From the NCBI GenBank assembly GCA_002413745.1, contig DHXP01000060.1, forward strand, positions 8,240 to 72,239: 64,000 nucleotides of DNA, in the 5' to 3' direction. The stretch is from Flavobacterium sp. UBA5153. Its GTDB lineage: Bacteria; Bacteroidota; Bacteroidia; Flavobacteriales; Flavobacteriaceae. This document shows, piece by piece, positions 1 through 10,300 of this stretch. A program made the position numbers and the translations under genes. Numbering within the stretch: position 1 is the stretch's first letter; every line of letters starts with the position of its first letter. The notes below the pieces were generated by a model. It made no database searches and was not told the DNA's origin. It was given only the letters and a program-made list of their open reading frames with translations.

Positions 1-48
1 AATTAGTCCAATAAAAATTGAACTAATTTGAAATAACTAGCGGTATAA
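1..48. repeat. MITE-like palindrome, copy 1 (cut by window edge)
   Basis: The first 48 bases form an almost symmetric palindrome around the sequence aattagtccaat/attgaactaatt, followed by an arm ending in ctagcggtata. The same arm occurs in the opposite orientation at 1364, 34608 and 37742. The left part lies outside the window, so the full unit cannot be seen here. It abuts and truncates the transposase remnant on the minus strand. Confidence 0.6.
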
Positions 49-191
49 ATGGTAATTACTTCGGATTTCGACATTGTTGGAAGTCGTTTCGATGGTTTAC
101 CCAAAAGAAAAGGGTGGATAGTTTTATCAAAATTTGTATGAAATTCATCAGTAATACAAAAAATATCCTTATTTTTATCAATGCAAAGCAT
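3..191 (-). pseudogene. IS982-type transposase, N-terminal remnant
   Basis: About 48 codons from the ATG at 191 resemble the start of IS982-family transposases: a short DEF..NFDKT region, a basic GKPSKRLP stretch, then the MSKSEVITI segment. The last 14 residues ([14 protein letters not shown]) are not transposase. They are translated from the palindromic repeat at 1-48, so the gene was cut at this junction. The catalytic DDE residues are absent. The family assignment rests on the motif pattern of a short fragment and is moderate; the truncation is seen directly. Confidence 0.55.
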
Positions 192-316
192 AAGACAAAA
201 GTTTAGTTAATTTCTTGAAATTCAACACTTTAAATGTAACTACTTTTGTCTTTTTTGTGAATTTTTTATCAAATATTATTAATCGGGTTCAGCTTATCAC
301 TAATGAAATTAAAACA

Positions 317-743
317 ATGAAAGAAGAAATAAAAATTGGAGAGAAAATATTTATCGAGCATGCAGACAAATGTTTAGATTTAATAACAGGCAGCTCAAAG
401 GAAATCAATTAAAGGAGTGGCTGTTGTTGCTTTTATTCCGGGTAATGCTACAAAGTCATGGATTTCAAAAATGAAAGTAGTTGGTGCTTTAACCGATGGC
501 ACGGCAAACTTTCTTGCCATAGCAAACTCCAAAGCCGCAGAAATGGCCGATACTTATAAAGATAGCGGTAGCAGCCCAAGGAAACCCATGTTGGGGGAAT
601 TCGGATACCAAGGCGGAGTGGTTAAAAAAGTAAATTCAGGGTATATCCTTGCCGTTTTTTCAGGAGGTAGTGGAGAACAAGATGCGGAAGTGGCCAATGA
701 GGGTTTAGATTGGTTATATAAATATTATGGGCTGACTGACTAA
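317..743 (+). pseudogene. GlcG/HbpS-like protein, frameshifted
   Basis: Two adjacent reading frames together make one protein of about 140 residues, the usual size of the GlcG/HbpS heme-binding-like family. The first frame starts at ATG 317 and ends at TAA 410-412. The second continues from about 408 as IKGVAVVAFIPG and runs to 743. Removing one A near 407-408 joins them. The combined protein has the family layout: an N-terminal helix with A..C.D, a KGVAVVAFIPG strand, a KM.VVGALTDG segment, a helix with AIANSKA, and a C-terminal SGGSGEQDAEVANEGLDWL stretch. A GTG at 417 could start a shortened product but has no sensibly spaced ribosome site. The break may be real or a sequencing error. Confidence 0.55.
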
Positions 744-811
744 ATTTTTTGAAATGTCTCTGCCCCCTATTGTGTCATTTATTCCACAAAATAAAAACAC
801 CTCTTTTTACG

Positions 812-840
812 GGTAGTCCATCCAGGCTACCTTATTTTTA
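812..840 (+). terminator. possible terminator after the GlcG-like gene
   Basis: GGTAG at 812-816 pairs with CTACC at 827-831 and is followed by a T-rich tract. The stem is only five to seven pairs, so the call is weak. Confidence 0.3.
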
Positions 841-1242
841 TACTTTTACCGGTTAGTAGTGTTAATTTATATTTAATCCCATAAATATTTAGGCTTTTCA
901 TTTTTGATTTTTCATAAGCGTGCAACCGTAAAATCACAAAACAGAATTAACAATACCTTTTACTTTAAATACCAACAAATCACAACTCAATACAACTAAA
1001 ATTACTTCAAATAAATTAAGCTAAAAACCAACTTTTGACTTGGTGTATAATACTAAAAATAGCTTAGTGAATAAATTAAAAAAAGCAGCAATTTGAATCT
1101 GAAAACGATTTCAAAAATTGTACACCAAACCATGCCCTTTTTTAATAAACATGCCTTTATAAGATAAAAACGGGTTAAAATTGATAAAAAAATTAATTTA
1201 TGACCCTGAAGTACAGCGTTTAAAATACCCGTCCGACACCAA

Positions 1243-1277
1243 AGTCCTAATCAAAAAAATGCTTAGGACTTTTTTTT
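1243..1277 (+). terminator. intrinsic terminator
   Basis: AGTCCTAA at 1243-1250 pairs perfectly with TTAGGACT at 1263-1270 and is followed by seven T residues. No coding region lies within 500 bases upstream on the plus strand, so it may end a noncoding transcript. Confidence 0.6.
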
Positions 1278-1363
1278 GAATATAATCCGGTTAGGCTCTA
1301 GCCAAAATTTTAAATGTCACCACAAAATGATTATTTTGAACTTTTGGCGAAAGCCCTATTTAT

Positions 1364-1474
1364 TATACCGCTAGTTATTTCAAATTAGTCCAATAAAAAT
1401 TGAACTAAATGAAATATACAGCGGCATTATACTAGAACGATTGGACTAAAATATACTAACCAATGGTATTACTT
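1364..1474. repeat. MITE-like palindrome, copy 2
   Basis: The left arm (tataccgctag to agtccaat, from 1364) and the right arm (attgaactaa to gcattata, ending 1431) form an imperfect hairpin of about 68 bases. A conserved tail runs to about 1474 (attggactaaaatata, then tggtattact). The whole unit recurs at 37742-37852 with only a few changes, and its left arm alone recurs at 34608-34639. Confidence 0.7.
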
Positions 1475-1689
1475 TCCAATTATTGAATCTGTTGACAAAA
1501 ACAACAACGATAAACATATAAATGGCAAATAAGGGCTATTACAACTATACAAACAAAAATCACAAACAGAAGTGCATTTAAAACTCTCTATTTCAAGTTA
1601 AAAACTTCTTTTTTATTATGCATTTAGCCCTTTCGGGCAATCCTTCCTCCTACAAATAAAAGACTATGGTATTTTCTTATAAAGAATAC

Positions 1690-1697
1690 TAAATTTG
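1690..1697 (+). promoter_or_regulatory. TAnnTTTG-type -7 element
   Basis: TAAATTTG matches the Bacteroidota -7 consensus. It lies about 200 bases upstream of the large secreted protein and would give it a long leader. No clear -33 TTTG is seen at the expected distance. Confidence 0.35.
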
Positions 1698-1900
1698 TGT
1701 ATTTTATCGATAAAAAAAGCTTTTAATCGTTTAAAACTGATTATTAGATTATATTTGATTAGTAAATTATCTGATTATTGAAAATCAATTTGTTAGCAAT
1801 CTAAATTAGGACAATTATTCTATTAATTATAAAACATCCAATCTAGAATTTTCTGAATACAACTCAACTATTCTCGATTGCTATTAAACCGAAGAAAAAC

Positions 1901-4900
1901 ATGAAAAAAACTACCCCACTAAATATCAGACTGATTTTACTGTTGGTTTTTATTTTTTCTATACAAATAGAAGCACAACAAGCACCTACTTCCCCTCAGG
2001 TTCCTTTTTTACAAAGGACCTCGGCGGCCACTCCTGCCCAAAAAATATATAACGTCAAGGGCGATTTTACAATGTTGGGCAATACCAACTTGACTCTTTC
2101 TACTTATGGTGCAACAACTGATAATGAAAATAGTGCAATGAAATATGTCGATATTGATGGCGACCCCACTACTTTGAATTCCTCCACGGCCACTCTTGAA
2201 CTCTCCAATGGAGGTGAAAATGGTGCCACCCAAAATTGCTCCACTATTCTTTTTGCAGGGTTATACTGGACTGGAAAATCAGACGACGCTGATAGCTTTA
2301 CTGCTACGAAAGAATCGCCGATGGAAGCCTCAAAAAATGTTACCCATAATACCACTACCAATATTACAAACACCAATTATAAATTAACCGTAACTCTAGG
2401 AGGAAGTTCCGGTAATTATTTTCCTATTTATACTTTTACAAATTCTTCAAATCCAACATTAAAATATGCTTTTAGTTACACCAACGTAAATGGAGCTAAT
2501 AAGGTTTCTCTTTCTATAAATGGAGGTGCTGCAAATAATATACCATGCAGTTATAGCACCTCTGGAACCAACTCAACAGCTACATTTGACACTCCTTATG
2601 CAACAACTACTGACGGAACAATTTTAAAAATCAACAGCTTAACAAGAAACACGTCAAAAACATTAACTGAAGTTCAATATCAGGATCCTTCGAATTCTGT
2701 AGCAAATGTTCAGGTATTTGGAATCCTAACAAAAAATTACGACAAAAAAATAGTATCGTTAAAAGGTCCCGGAGCTACGACTTATACCTCCATCACGGCA
2801 AAACCTAACGGCGCCAGTTCTGATATCCGTTTTTCCGGAGCTTCCCAAAGTGGAATTTTTGTTGGCTATCAAGAGATTACCGATTATGTAAAAACGCATG
2901 GTCCGGGAGCTTACACGGTTGCCGATTTAGCTTTGAAAGAAGGAACGAATTCCAATCCAGGTTTATCGGGAGGTTGGGGAATGGTTGTTATTTATTCAAA
3001 TCCTGTAATGAAAAGCCGTGCCGTAACTCTTTTTGATGGTTATGCTTATGTAAACGGACAACTTGCTGCTGCTTCTCCTTATACTGCTCAGGGCGAATAT
3101 GGAAATATTCCCATTTCAGGATTCACGACAGTTGGTTCAGGACAAGTAAACATGAAACTGGGCGTAATGGCAGCTGAAGGAGATGTAGCATTACTAGGAG
3201 ATTATTTAGCGGTACAAAAATTAAATAATGATCCAACAACTTATAACACTACTAACTATTTAACGTTAACTAATCCAAGTAATAATGCAACCGATAACTT
3301 CTTCAGTTCTTCCATTTACCCAGTCCCAGCCGCGGGTACAAGCAGTCCTAATTTAGTAAACAATACAGGGGTTGATTTTAGTATGTTTACAATTCCTAAT
3401 ACTGGTAATTTGGTCATAGGAAACAATCAAACATCTACAACTTTTAGATTTGGCTCCTCTTCTGACGTATTTACCATATTTGGTTTTGCAATGTCAGTAG
3501 ATGCCTATATTCCTGAACCCGCGGGATTGACAACTGTAAATTCAATAAATGGTAATTCTGTCACCTACCCCCTAACGGTAAACGCATTACCTGGGCAATC
3601 TATTAATTACTCACTCAATATTACTAACGAAGGTACCGAAGCTACTAATAACACCATAGTTACCATACCTGTTCCAGCAACTGCCATTTTTCAAACAGGA
3701 ACACTAACCTCAAATCTCCAAAATGGCGCTACACAAGTTAGTCCTCCAGTTTATAATTCAGTATCAAATACAATTACTTGGAATTTAGGCACTTTACCAA
3801 TAACAGCTAACCATCCAGAATATGTATATGCCACTTTAGGCTTTACCCTAAAGGTAACGACAGATTGTGCCATAATATTAAGTGCTGGTTGCAGCCCCGA
3901 AGTATCTTTGGAAACAGGTACGATAACAGGTACGGGAGCCACGTCAGGATCAGCATTTACAAAGTATTTTTTTCAAGGTTACGATGGTGGCACTTGTAAT
4001 TTACCAATTACCGGTTCAATTAAAGTGGCCATAGATGCTAGTTCATGCTTGACAAGTATGGCAGGCTCAGATCAAATAGCCTCATGTGGAGGAGAATATG
4101 TTACTTTAGGAGCATCAACAGCTAAAACAGGAGTTTGGTCTATCGTAAGCGGTCCTACCGATGGTAGAGAAATTTTTTCTGATACAACAAGTCCAACTTC
4201 AACTTTTTACAGCCCTAATCTTGGTACATATACTTTAAGATGGACTACAAGTTGCTCCACTACGGACGATGTAGTAGTAACTTTTATACTGTGTAATGTG
4301 GTCAATTTTGATGGAATTGATGACAACATCAACTTTCAAAATAACCATAATTTAAACAGTGGTAATTTCAGTATCGAAACTTGGATAAAATCGAATGCTA
4401 ATAATGGAAATACACAAACTATACTTTCAAAACACAGTAGTCCTAGTTCAACTGATGGCTATGATTTAAGGTTGGTAAACAATTTCATTTCATTCAATTG
4501 GAACAATAATTCCATCATCGCCACTCATGCAATTGATACCAACAGATGGTATCATATTGCAGTTACTTTCGACGGAACCAACTATAAATTATACATTGAC
4601 GGAATATTAGAGAAGACTGCTACAGGTGTAAACCCAGCATTGAACAGTGTTGATTGTATTTTGGGTGCTATGGCTCAAAACAATACAACTCCCTATAATT
4701 ATTATAATGGTTATGCTGATGAATTACGAATTTGGAATACTTCTTTGACAGTTGATCAAGTTCGTCAAATGATGAATCAGGAAATCACAAATGATGGCAG
4801 TGGCAATGTAAAAGGAGTAATTGTACCCAAAAACATCAGTGGATTAAGTTGGACTAATTTGTCTGGTTATTATCAAATGAATCGAACAAGCGACATCAGC

Positions 4901-6850
4901 AATGGCTATTTAATAGACAAATCTGGCAACTCCAAAAATGGTAAATTGAAAGGTATTTATGTTCAAGAACCGGATACAGCTCCTTTGCCTTATACCTCCA
5001 GAGTTGATGGCGATTGGGAACAAGATAACAGTTGGACTAATTATCCTGTTTGGGATGTGCCTAATAGTATTGGTGTAGATGGAACAACAAAAATAGATTG
5101 GAATATTGTAAAAACAACTCACAATATTACTTCTAATTTCAACAAGATTGTTTTGGGATTGTTAGTAAATAGCAACACATTAAATGCTATAAATGATTCA
5201 AAAATTGAAATTTCCAGTTATCTAAAATTAGACGGTAAAATTGATTTAGTGGGCAAATCACAATTATTACAAACTATTGAGAGCGATTTAGATGTTTCAA
5301 GTACCGGATCAATAGAAAGAGACCAACAAGGACAATCCAACAAATACAATTATAATTATTGGAGTTCTCCAGTTAGTCCTATAAATGGAACTGCTAACAA
5401 CATTGATTACACTGTTGCCGGTATAATGAAAGACGGAACTACATCAACACCGCAAAACATAAACTGGGTTAGTGGTTATGATGGATCGCCTAGCTCCCCT
5501 ATTAGCTTAGCGCGATACTGGATCTATAAATTTGATAATTCTGCAAATGCTTATGCTAACTGGTCACAAATAGGTGAAACAGGTGCACTCCGGGTTGGAC
5601 AAGGGTTTACACTAAAAGGAAGTGGGGCGTTATCAGGAACTCAAAACTATACCTTTGTAGGGAAACCAAATAATGGAACAATTGCTTCAAATAGTGTTAG
5701 CGCTGATCAGTTGCTTTTAACCGGAAATCCATATCCTTCTGCAATGGATGCCAATGCATTTATAAATGATAATTTAACTTCTATGGATGGTACTTTGTAT
5801 TTCTGGGAACAGTATACAACAAACGACACCCATATTCTACGGGACTATCAAGGTGGTTATGCCGAAAGAAATTTAACTGGGGGAGTAGCACCAACTTCTT
5901 CGGGAGTAGATTTTATAAGCGGTTTAGGTCTCAGCACAAAAGGAGCTCCAAACCAATATATTCCTGTGGGACAAGGTTTTTTTGTAAATGGAAAAACTGG
6001 GGCAGGCGGAACTGTTACTTTCAAAAATAGTCAAAGGAGTTTTCACAAAGAAGATGAACCTGAGATTGGAATTGGGGTTGGTGGCTCCAATATTATGTAT
6101 AAAACTACAGCCGGCAATAAAACACAAAAAATCAAGAACTTTAACTACAGTGACCCTATAGCAAAAGACACTATAATGAAAATACGCTTGGGTTTCGAGT
6201 CCAATAATTTGTACCATAGACAAGTATTGCTTGGATTTATGAATGAAAAAGCAACCAGTGCCATGGATTATGGTTATGATGGACTGAATATGGATGATTT
6301 CCCTAACGATATGTATTTATTGAATGGAGAAAACCAATTGGTAATTGAAGGCGAAGGCTTTTTTGATGCAAATACCTCCTACCCTATTGGCGTAAAAACG
6401 GATGTTGCGGGAACCGTAAAATTTATGGTTGATGACCTGGAAAACTTTGACCCAAAACAAGCCATTTTCATTTATGACAGTATTGCCAATACCTACCATA
6501 ACATTCGAAATAAATCATTTGAAGTTGACATGCCTATTGGAGTGAATAATGCCCGTTTTTCACTTCGATTTAAGGATAAAACATTAATCGGGAAAAATTC
6601 AATCGATGATATTAAAATCATACATATTCAAAATGGAAACATACTTATAATCAACAATAAACTATTGGATGTAACTGTTCAAAAAGTAATTTTATTTAAC
6701 ATTGAAGGTCAATCTATCGCCACCTGGAATATTGAAAATCAAGAACAACAAAATATTCAAATTCCTATTAAAAAAATAAGTTCAGGAATATATATTGCTA
6801 AACTTAAAACCTCAAAAGGAGAAATTAGCAAAAAAATTATCATTCCTTAG
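1901..6850 (+). CDS. giant secreted LamG protein with T9SS sorting domain
   Basis: This 1649-residue protein begins with a signal peptide (MKKTTPLN, a hydrophobic core, cleavage near IEAQQ). Residues about 40-540 carry a surface-protein module with GLYWTG, a GGWGMVVIYSNP motif and VTLFDGYAYV. A DUF11-like segment (SINYSLNITNEG) lies near 555-650. A LamG/concanavalin-like domain (VNFDGIDDNINF to DELRIWN) spans about 800-950. A long C-terminal region about 1100-1550 is shared with the next gene. The last 80 residues form a type A T9SS sorting domain ending SGIYIAKLKTSKGEISKKIIIP. It is probably exported by T9SS and displayed or released as an adhesin or carbohydrate-binding protein. The start is supported by the signal peptide. 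The ligand is unknown. Confidence 0.85.
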   Translation: MKKTTPLNIRLILLLVFIFSIQIEAQQAPTSPQVPFLQRTSAATPAQKIYNVKGDFTMLGNTNLTLSTYGATTDNENSAMKYVDIDGDPTTLNSSTATLELSNGGENGATQNCSTILFAGLYWTGKSDDADSFTATKESPMEASKNVTHNTTTNITNTNYKLTVTLGGSSGNYFPIYTFTNSSNPTLKYAFSYTNVNGANKVSLSINGGAANNIPCSYSTSGTNSTATFDTPYATTTDGTILKINSLTRNTSKTLTEVQYQDPSNSVANVQVFGILTKNYDKKIVSLKGPGATTYTSITAKPNGASSDIRFSGASQSGIFVGYQEITDYVKTHGPGAYTVADLALKEGTNSNPGLSGGWGMVVIYSNPVMKSRAVTLFDGYAYVNGQLAAASPYTAQGEYGNIPISGFTTVGSGQVNMKLGVMAAEGDVALLGDYLAVQKLNNDPTTYNTTNYLTLTNPSNNATDNFFSSSIYPVPAAGTSSPNLVNNTGVDFSMFTIPNTGNLVIGNNQTSTTFRFGSSSDVFTIFGFAMSVDAYIPEPAGLTTVNSINGNSVTYPLTVNALPGQSINYSLNITNEGTEATNNTIVTIPVPATAIFQTGTLTSNLQNGATQVSPPVYNSVSNTITWNLGTLPITANHPEYVYATLGFTLKVTTDCAIILSAGCSPEVSLETGTITGTGATSGSAFTKYFFQGYDGGTCNLPITGSIKVAIDASSCLTSMAGSDQIASCGGEYVTLGASTAKTGVWSIVSGPTDGREIFSDTTSPTSTFYSPNLGTYTLRWTTSCSTTDDVVVTFILCNVVNFDGIDDNINFQNNHNLNSGNFSIETWIKSNANNGNTQTILSKHSSPSSTDGYDLRLVNNFISFNWNNNSIIATHAIDTNRWYHIAVTFDGTNYKLYIDGILEKTATGVNPALNSVDCILGAMAQNNTTPYNYYNGYADELRIWNTSLTVDQVRQMMNQEITNDGSGNVKGVIVPKNISGLSWTNLSGYYQMNRTSDISNGYLIDKSGNSKNGKLKGIYVQEPDTAPLPYTSRVDGDWEQDNSWTNYPVWDVPNSIGVDGTTKIDWNIVKTTHNITSNFNKIVLGLLVNSNTLNAINDSKIEISSYLKLDGKIDLVGKSQLLQTIESDLDVSSTGSIERDQQGQSNKYNYNYWSSPVSPINGTANNIDYTVAGIMKDGTTSTPQNINWVSGYDGSPSSPISLARYWIYKFDNSANAYANWSQIGETGALRVGQGFTLKGSGALSGTQNYTFVGKPNNGTIASNSVSADQLLLTGNPYPSAMDANAFINDNLTSMDGTLYFWEQYTTNDTHILRDYQGGYAERNLTGGVAPTSSGVDFISGLGLSTKGAPNQYIPVGQGFFVNGKTGAGGTVTFKNSQRSFHKEDEPEIGIGVGGSNIMYKTTAGNKTQKIKNFNYSDPIAKDTIMKIRLGFESNNLYHRQVLLGFMNEKATSAMDYGYDGLNMDDFPNDMYLLNGENQLVIEGEGFFDANTSYPIGVKTDVAGTVKFMVDDLENFDPKQAIFIYDSIANTYHNIRNKSFEVDMPIGVNNARFSLRFKDKTLIGKNSIDDIKIIHIQNGNILIINNKLLDVTVQKVILFNIEGQSIATWNIENQEQQNIQIPIKKISSGIYIAKLKTSKGEISKKIIIP

Positions 6851-6871
6851 ATAAAGAAATAATGAACTTAA

Positions 6872-6900
6872 AAAACTGTCTTTTCAGACAGTTTTTTTTT
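6872..6900 (+). terminator. intrinsic terminator
   Basis: AAAACTGTC at 6872-6880 pairs with GACAGTTTT from 6887, with a TTTTCA loop and a run of nine T residues. It ends the 1901-6850 transcript. Confidence 0.85.
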
Positions 6901-7371
6901 GTAAATAAATGAACCAAAAAAGAAAAACCATTAAAAAAATTTAATTTTTTTTAAACATGTAGTTTATCGGTAGATGAAATCCTTTCATCGAAAAAAAGAT
7001 TCTATTTAATGAAATAGTTTTATAAATACCTAACTTTGAAATAGATAATACTACAAAACCATAATTATTTAAAGAAACCTATTTGGCTTTGCAAGAGTTA
7101 ATCTAGTTATTTTTTATTGTGTAAATTTAAAAAAAGAATTATACCATAAAATGATAACGGGTTGATTATTTTTTCATTAAAAATAATACCACTACAATAA
7201 ACATTATTTTTCTTAAAAAACTGCATGGTTATTCGATATACAATTTAGTTGAAATCTCAATTGTTCGATTTTAAAGTATAAAATTTATGAAAAAAATTTA
7301 TACTCATAATATAAACCAGAAGCATTTAAAACTGATTCGGAAATTTTAAGTTACTATTAAAATATTTCGCC
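6901..7371. other. intergenic region and long leader
   Basis: No gene is visible. A tight hairpin (GATGAAA/TTTCATC, 6973-6989) is followed by an A-rich tract. TAACTTTG at 7031-7038 is a good -7 element for the next gene and would give a leader of about 330 bases. Inside that leader, AGTATAAAATTT and AAATTTATACT (7275-7304) form an AT-rich hairpin that could affect transcript stability or translation. Confidence 0.5.
7031..7038 (+). promoter_or_regulatory. TAnnTTTG-type -7 element
   Basis: TAACTTTG matches the Bacteroidota -7 consensus upstream of the second giant secreted protein. The predicted start lies near 7045, leaving a leader of about 330 bases. Confidence 0.45.
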
Positions 7372-10300
7372 ATGGTTAAAAAATTACTTATACTAAAAAA
7401 AAAGACTTCCCTTACTTTAGGGTTGCTATTTATTGCCTTTGTGGGTATTGCTCAAACACAAACTTTTACCTCAAATGGCACATTTACCGTTCCTGCCGGC
7501 GTTACTAGTGTAACAGTTGAAGTTTGGGGAGGCGGGGGAAAAGGAGGAACAAGAACCATGGGAACTTTCGTTTATAGTGGCGGCGGTGGCGGTGGTGCTT
7601 ATGCAAAAAAAACAGCAGTAACCGTTGTCCCAGGTACAGCCTATACTGTTACCGTTGGAACAGGCAGTACTACTACCGCTGCCGGTGGGGACTCGTGGTT
7701 TATTAATATTACTACAATCTTGGCAAAAGGTGGATCTAGTGGTGCAAACGATTCATCAACCGGAGCGAATGGAGGCGCAGCTGGATCATGCATTGGAGAT
7801 ACTACCTATTCAGGAGGAAATGGAGCCAATGGATCATCAGGGTCGTCCTATGGTGGCGGTGGCGGGTCATCCGCAGGAACATCCTCAATTGGAACAAATG
7901 CAACCAATGCAACTGGAGCCACAGCACCAGCCGGTGGAGGTAACGGCGGCAATGGCAGATCCGGTACTAATGGAAATGGAACAGATGGTATTTCACCAGG
8001 TGGTGGTGGCGGTGGTGCACTAAGAACTAGTGCCAATCCAACAGGTGGGATTGGCGCAAATGGTCAGGTAAAAATTACATGGGTTTTGCCTCAAGAAATA
8101 AACATCCAAGGAAACGCGACCACTATTGTAGATGGCGATATCACTCCCACTATAACAGATTGGACTGATTTTGGTTCTACACAAATTCTGTCTACACCAA
8201 TAACGAAGATTTTCACAATACAAAATACAGGTGGAACTACATTAACTATAGGTGCAATTTCTTTTTCCGGCACCAATACCAGTGATTTTACAGTCACAAC
8301 AGCACCAAGTGCCTCTGTTGCTGCTGGATCAAGCACAACCTTTGTGGTAACCTTTAATCCGAGTGCTGCAGGAACAAGAACCGCTGCAATATCAGTTGTA
8401 AATAATGACAGCGACGAAAACCCGTATGATTTCGCTCTCCAAGGAACGGGAACACAAACTTTTTTTGACAGTGATGGGGATGGAATCTATGACAATATCG
8501 ATATTGATGATGACAACGACGGTATTTTGGATGCCTCCGAGGAAACAAATTGCAATAATTCAAATGGATATAAAGTAAATTATAAATTTTTGAACGAAAC
8601 CTTTGGAGCAGGAACTAGAACAACAATCAACACAACTTATGCAGCAACTACCACTTATTGTTATGCAGATGGAACTGCCGGCACAAATACCGCAGATTGC
8701 CCAACGCTAAGTGATTACAGCTTAAATGACGGGGAATACACCGTTGGGTCAAGCGCACAAATTGCAACTTGGGCAGCTAGTTATTGATATAATGGTGTAG
8801 ATCATACTGGCGATGCAAATGGAAGAATGGCTATGTTCAACGCCTCCTACTCCCCAGGGATTTTCTATACCGCCTTGATAACAGGTGCCTTGCCCAACAT
8901 TCCAATTACCTATAGTTTTTGGGTTCTTAATTTGGACAGAACTGACGCCCCGGGTATCGCCACCAGGTTACGACCCAATATTAAAGTGGAATTCAGGGAT
9001 ATTAATGACGTCGTATTGGCTACAATAAATACTGGAGCCATTGCACCAACTACAAATGGAAATCTAGCTGGGGACTGGTATCAATTTACGGCTAATTTGA
9101 ACTTAAATGTGAACGCTTTCAAGGTGATTTTTATAAACAATGAAACTGGTGGTTTAGGGAATGACTTGGCGATTGACGACATCGTGATTACTCAAACCTT
9201 ATGCGATAGAGACGGAGATGGTATTGCCGATGTATTTGATTTGGATTCAGATAATGATGGTATTGAAGATGTAGTTGAGGCTGGTATGGGAAACTTAAGC
9301 AATGGAAAAGGAAAAATAGACGTGACTTGGGTTGATGCAAATGGAAATGGACTTCACGATGACGCCGAAGCCACAGCAGCATTACCAGCTTTAGATTCTG
9401 ACGGAGATGGCCAACCTAATTATATAGATTTAGATAGCGACAATGACAGCCTTTTTGATGTGGATGAATCTGGAACCGGCAATAGCAATGCAGCAGTCGG
9501 ATATGTTAATGGCGATGGCGATATCACGGGTGACGGAAGAGGAGATGGACCGGAATCAGAAACTTTTAGAAGCAAAGACACAGACGGCAATGGTATTAAT
9601 GAACTTTATGGTGACGGAATATTGGACATTTATGATTACAATAATGGAGCTTACGGAAATTTAAGCCAAGGAACTGCAAATGCAAATCCTGCAACCACCT
9701 ATCTAAAAGATACCGATGGTGATGGGATTCCTGATTATTTGGACATAACATCGAATGGTTCCACTTTTGATATTGCAAATAATAAACTTATCTATGACTA
9801 TAAAACTATAGACGCCAATAATGATGGCATTATTGATGGCGCAACAGATATTGATAAAGACGGAATTCTAGATACTTTTGACACGAATACTGCTTACTTC
9901 GGTTCTCCAAGAGATTTACATACCAAATTATTCCTTGACTTTGACGGTCGAAACGATTATGGTCAAAGCACGGCACTTCTCGGTGGGCTATCAAGTGCTT
10001 CACTAATGGCTTGGATTGATTTGAATTCTGCTTTCTCAACCGATGGAGTTATTGTGGGACAAAATAATTTTCAAATACGAATTACGAGTGCCAAGAAACT
10101 GGAAGCGGTTATAAACGGAACTGCATATACTTATAACACGGTTTTAAATGTTTCTCAATGGTACAATGTCGCAGCTACTTATGATGGAACCAATTTAAAA
10201 TTATACCTGAATGGTGCCCTAGTAATGACACAAGCTAAAACCGGAGCTATTGCTGCCGATGCATCACTTCTTACCATAGGAAAAGATCCAAGTACAAATA

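Larger units (their letters stand above)
744..1900. other. long noncoding stretch
   Basis: No credible gene is visible in this AT-rich stretch of about 1.15 kb. It holds a weak terminator near 812, a strong hairpin with a T-tract at 1243-1277 with no obvious gene before it, a MITE-like palindrome at 1364-1474 and a TAAATTTG promoter-type element at 1690. A short inverted pair (acgggt near 1168, acccgt near 1227) lies just before the strong terminator, so a small RNA ending at 1277 is possible but unproven. Confidence 0.5.

Noticed and set aside
7625-8036. Overlapping frames in both strands of the glycine-rich adhesin segment
   Set aside because: GGN-rich codons keep other frames open; the products are low-complexity proline or glutamine strings.
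8785-8787. TGA as a selenocysteine or alternative-code codon
   Set aside because: No SECIS-like element or Sec machinery is visible, all other genes end normally with TGA, and a tryptophan replacement is simpler.
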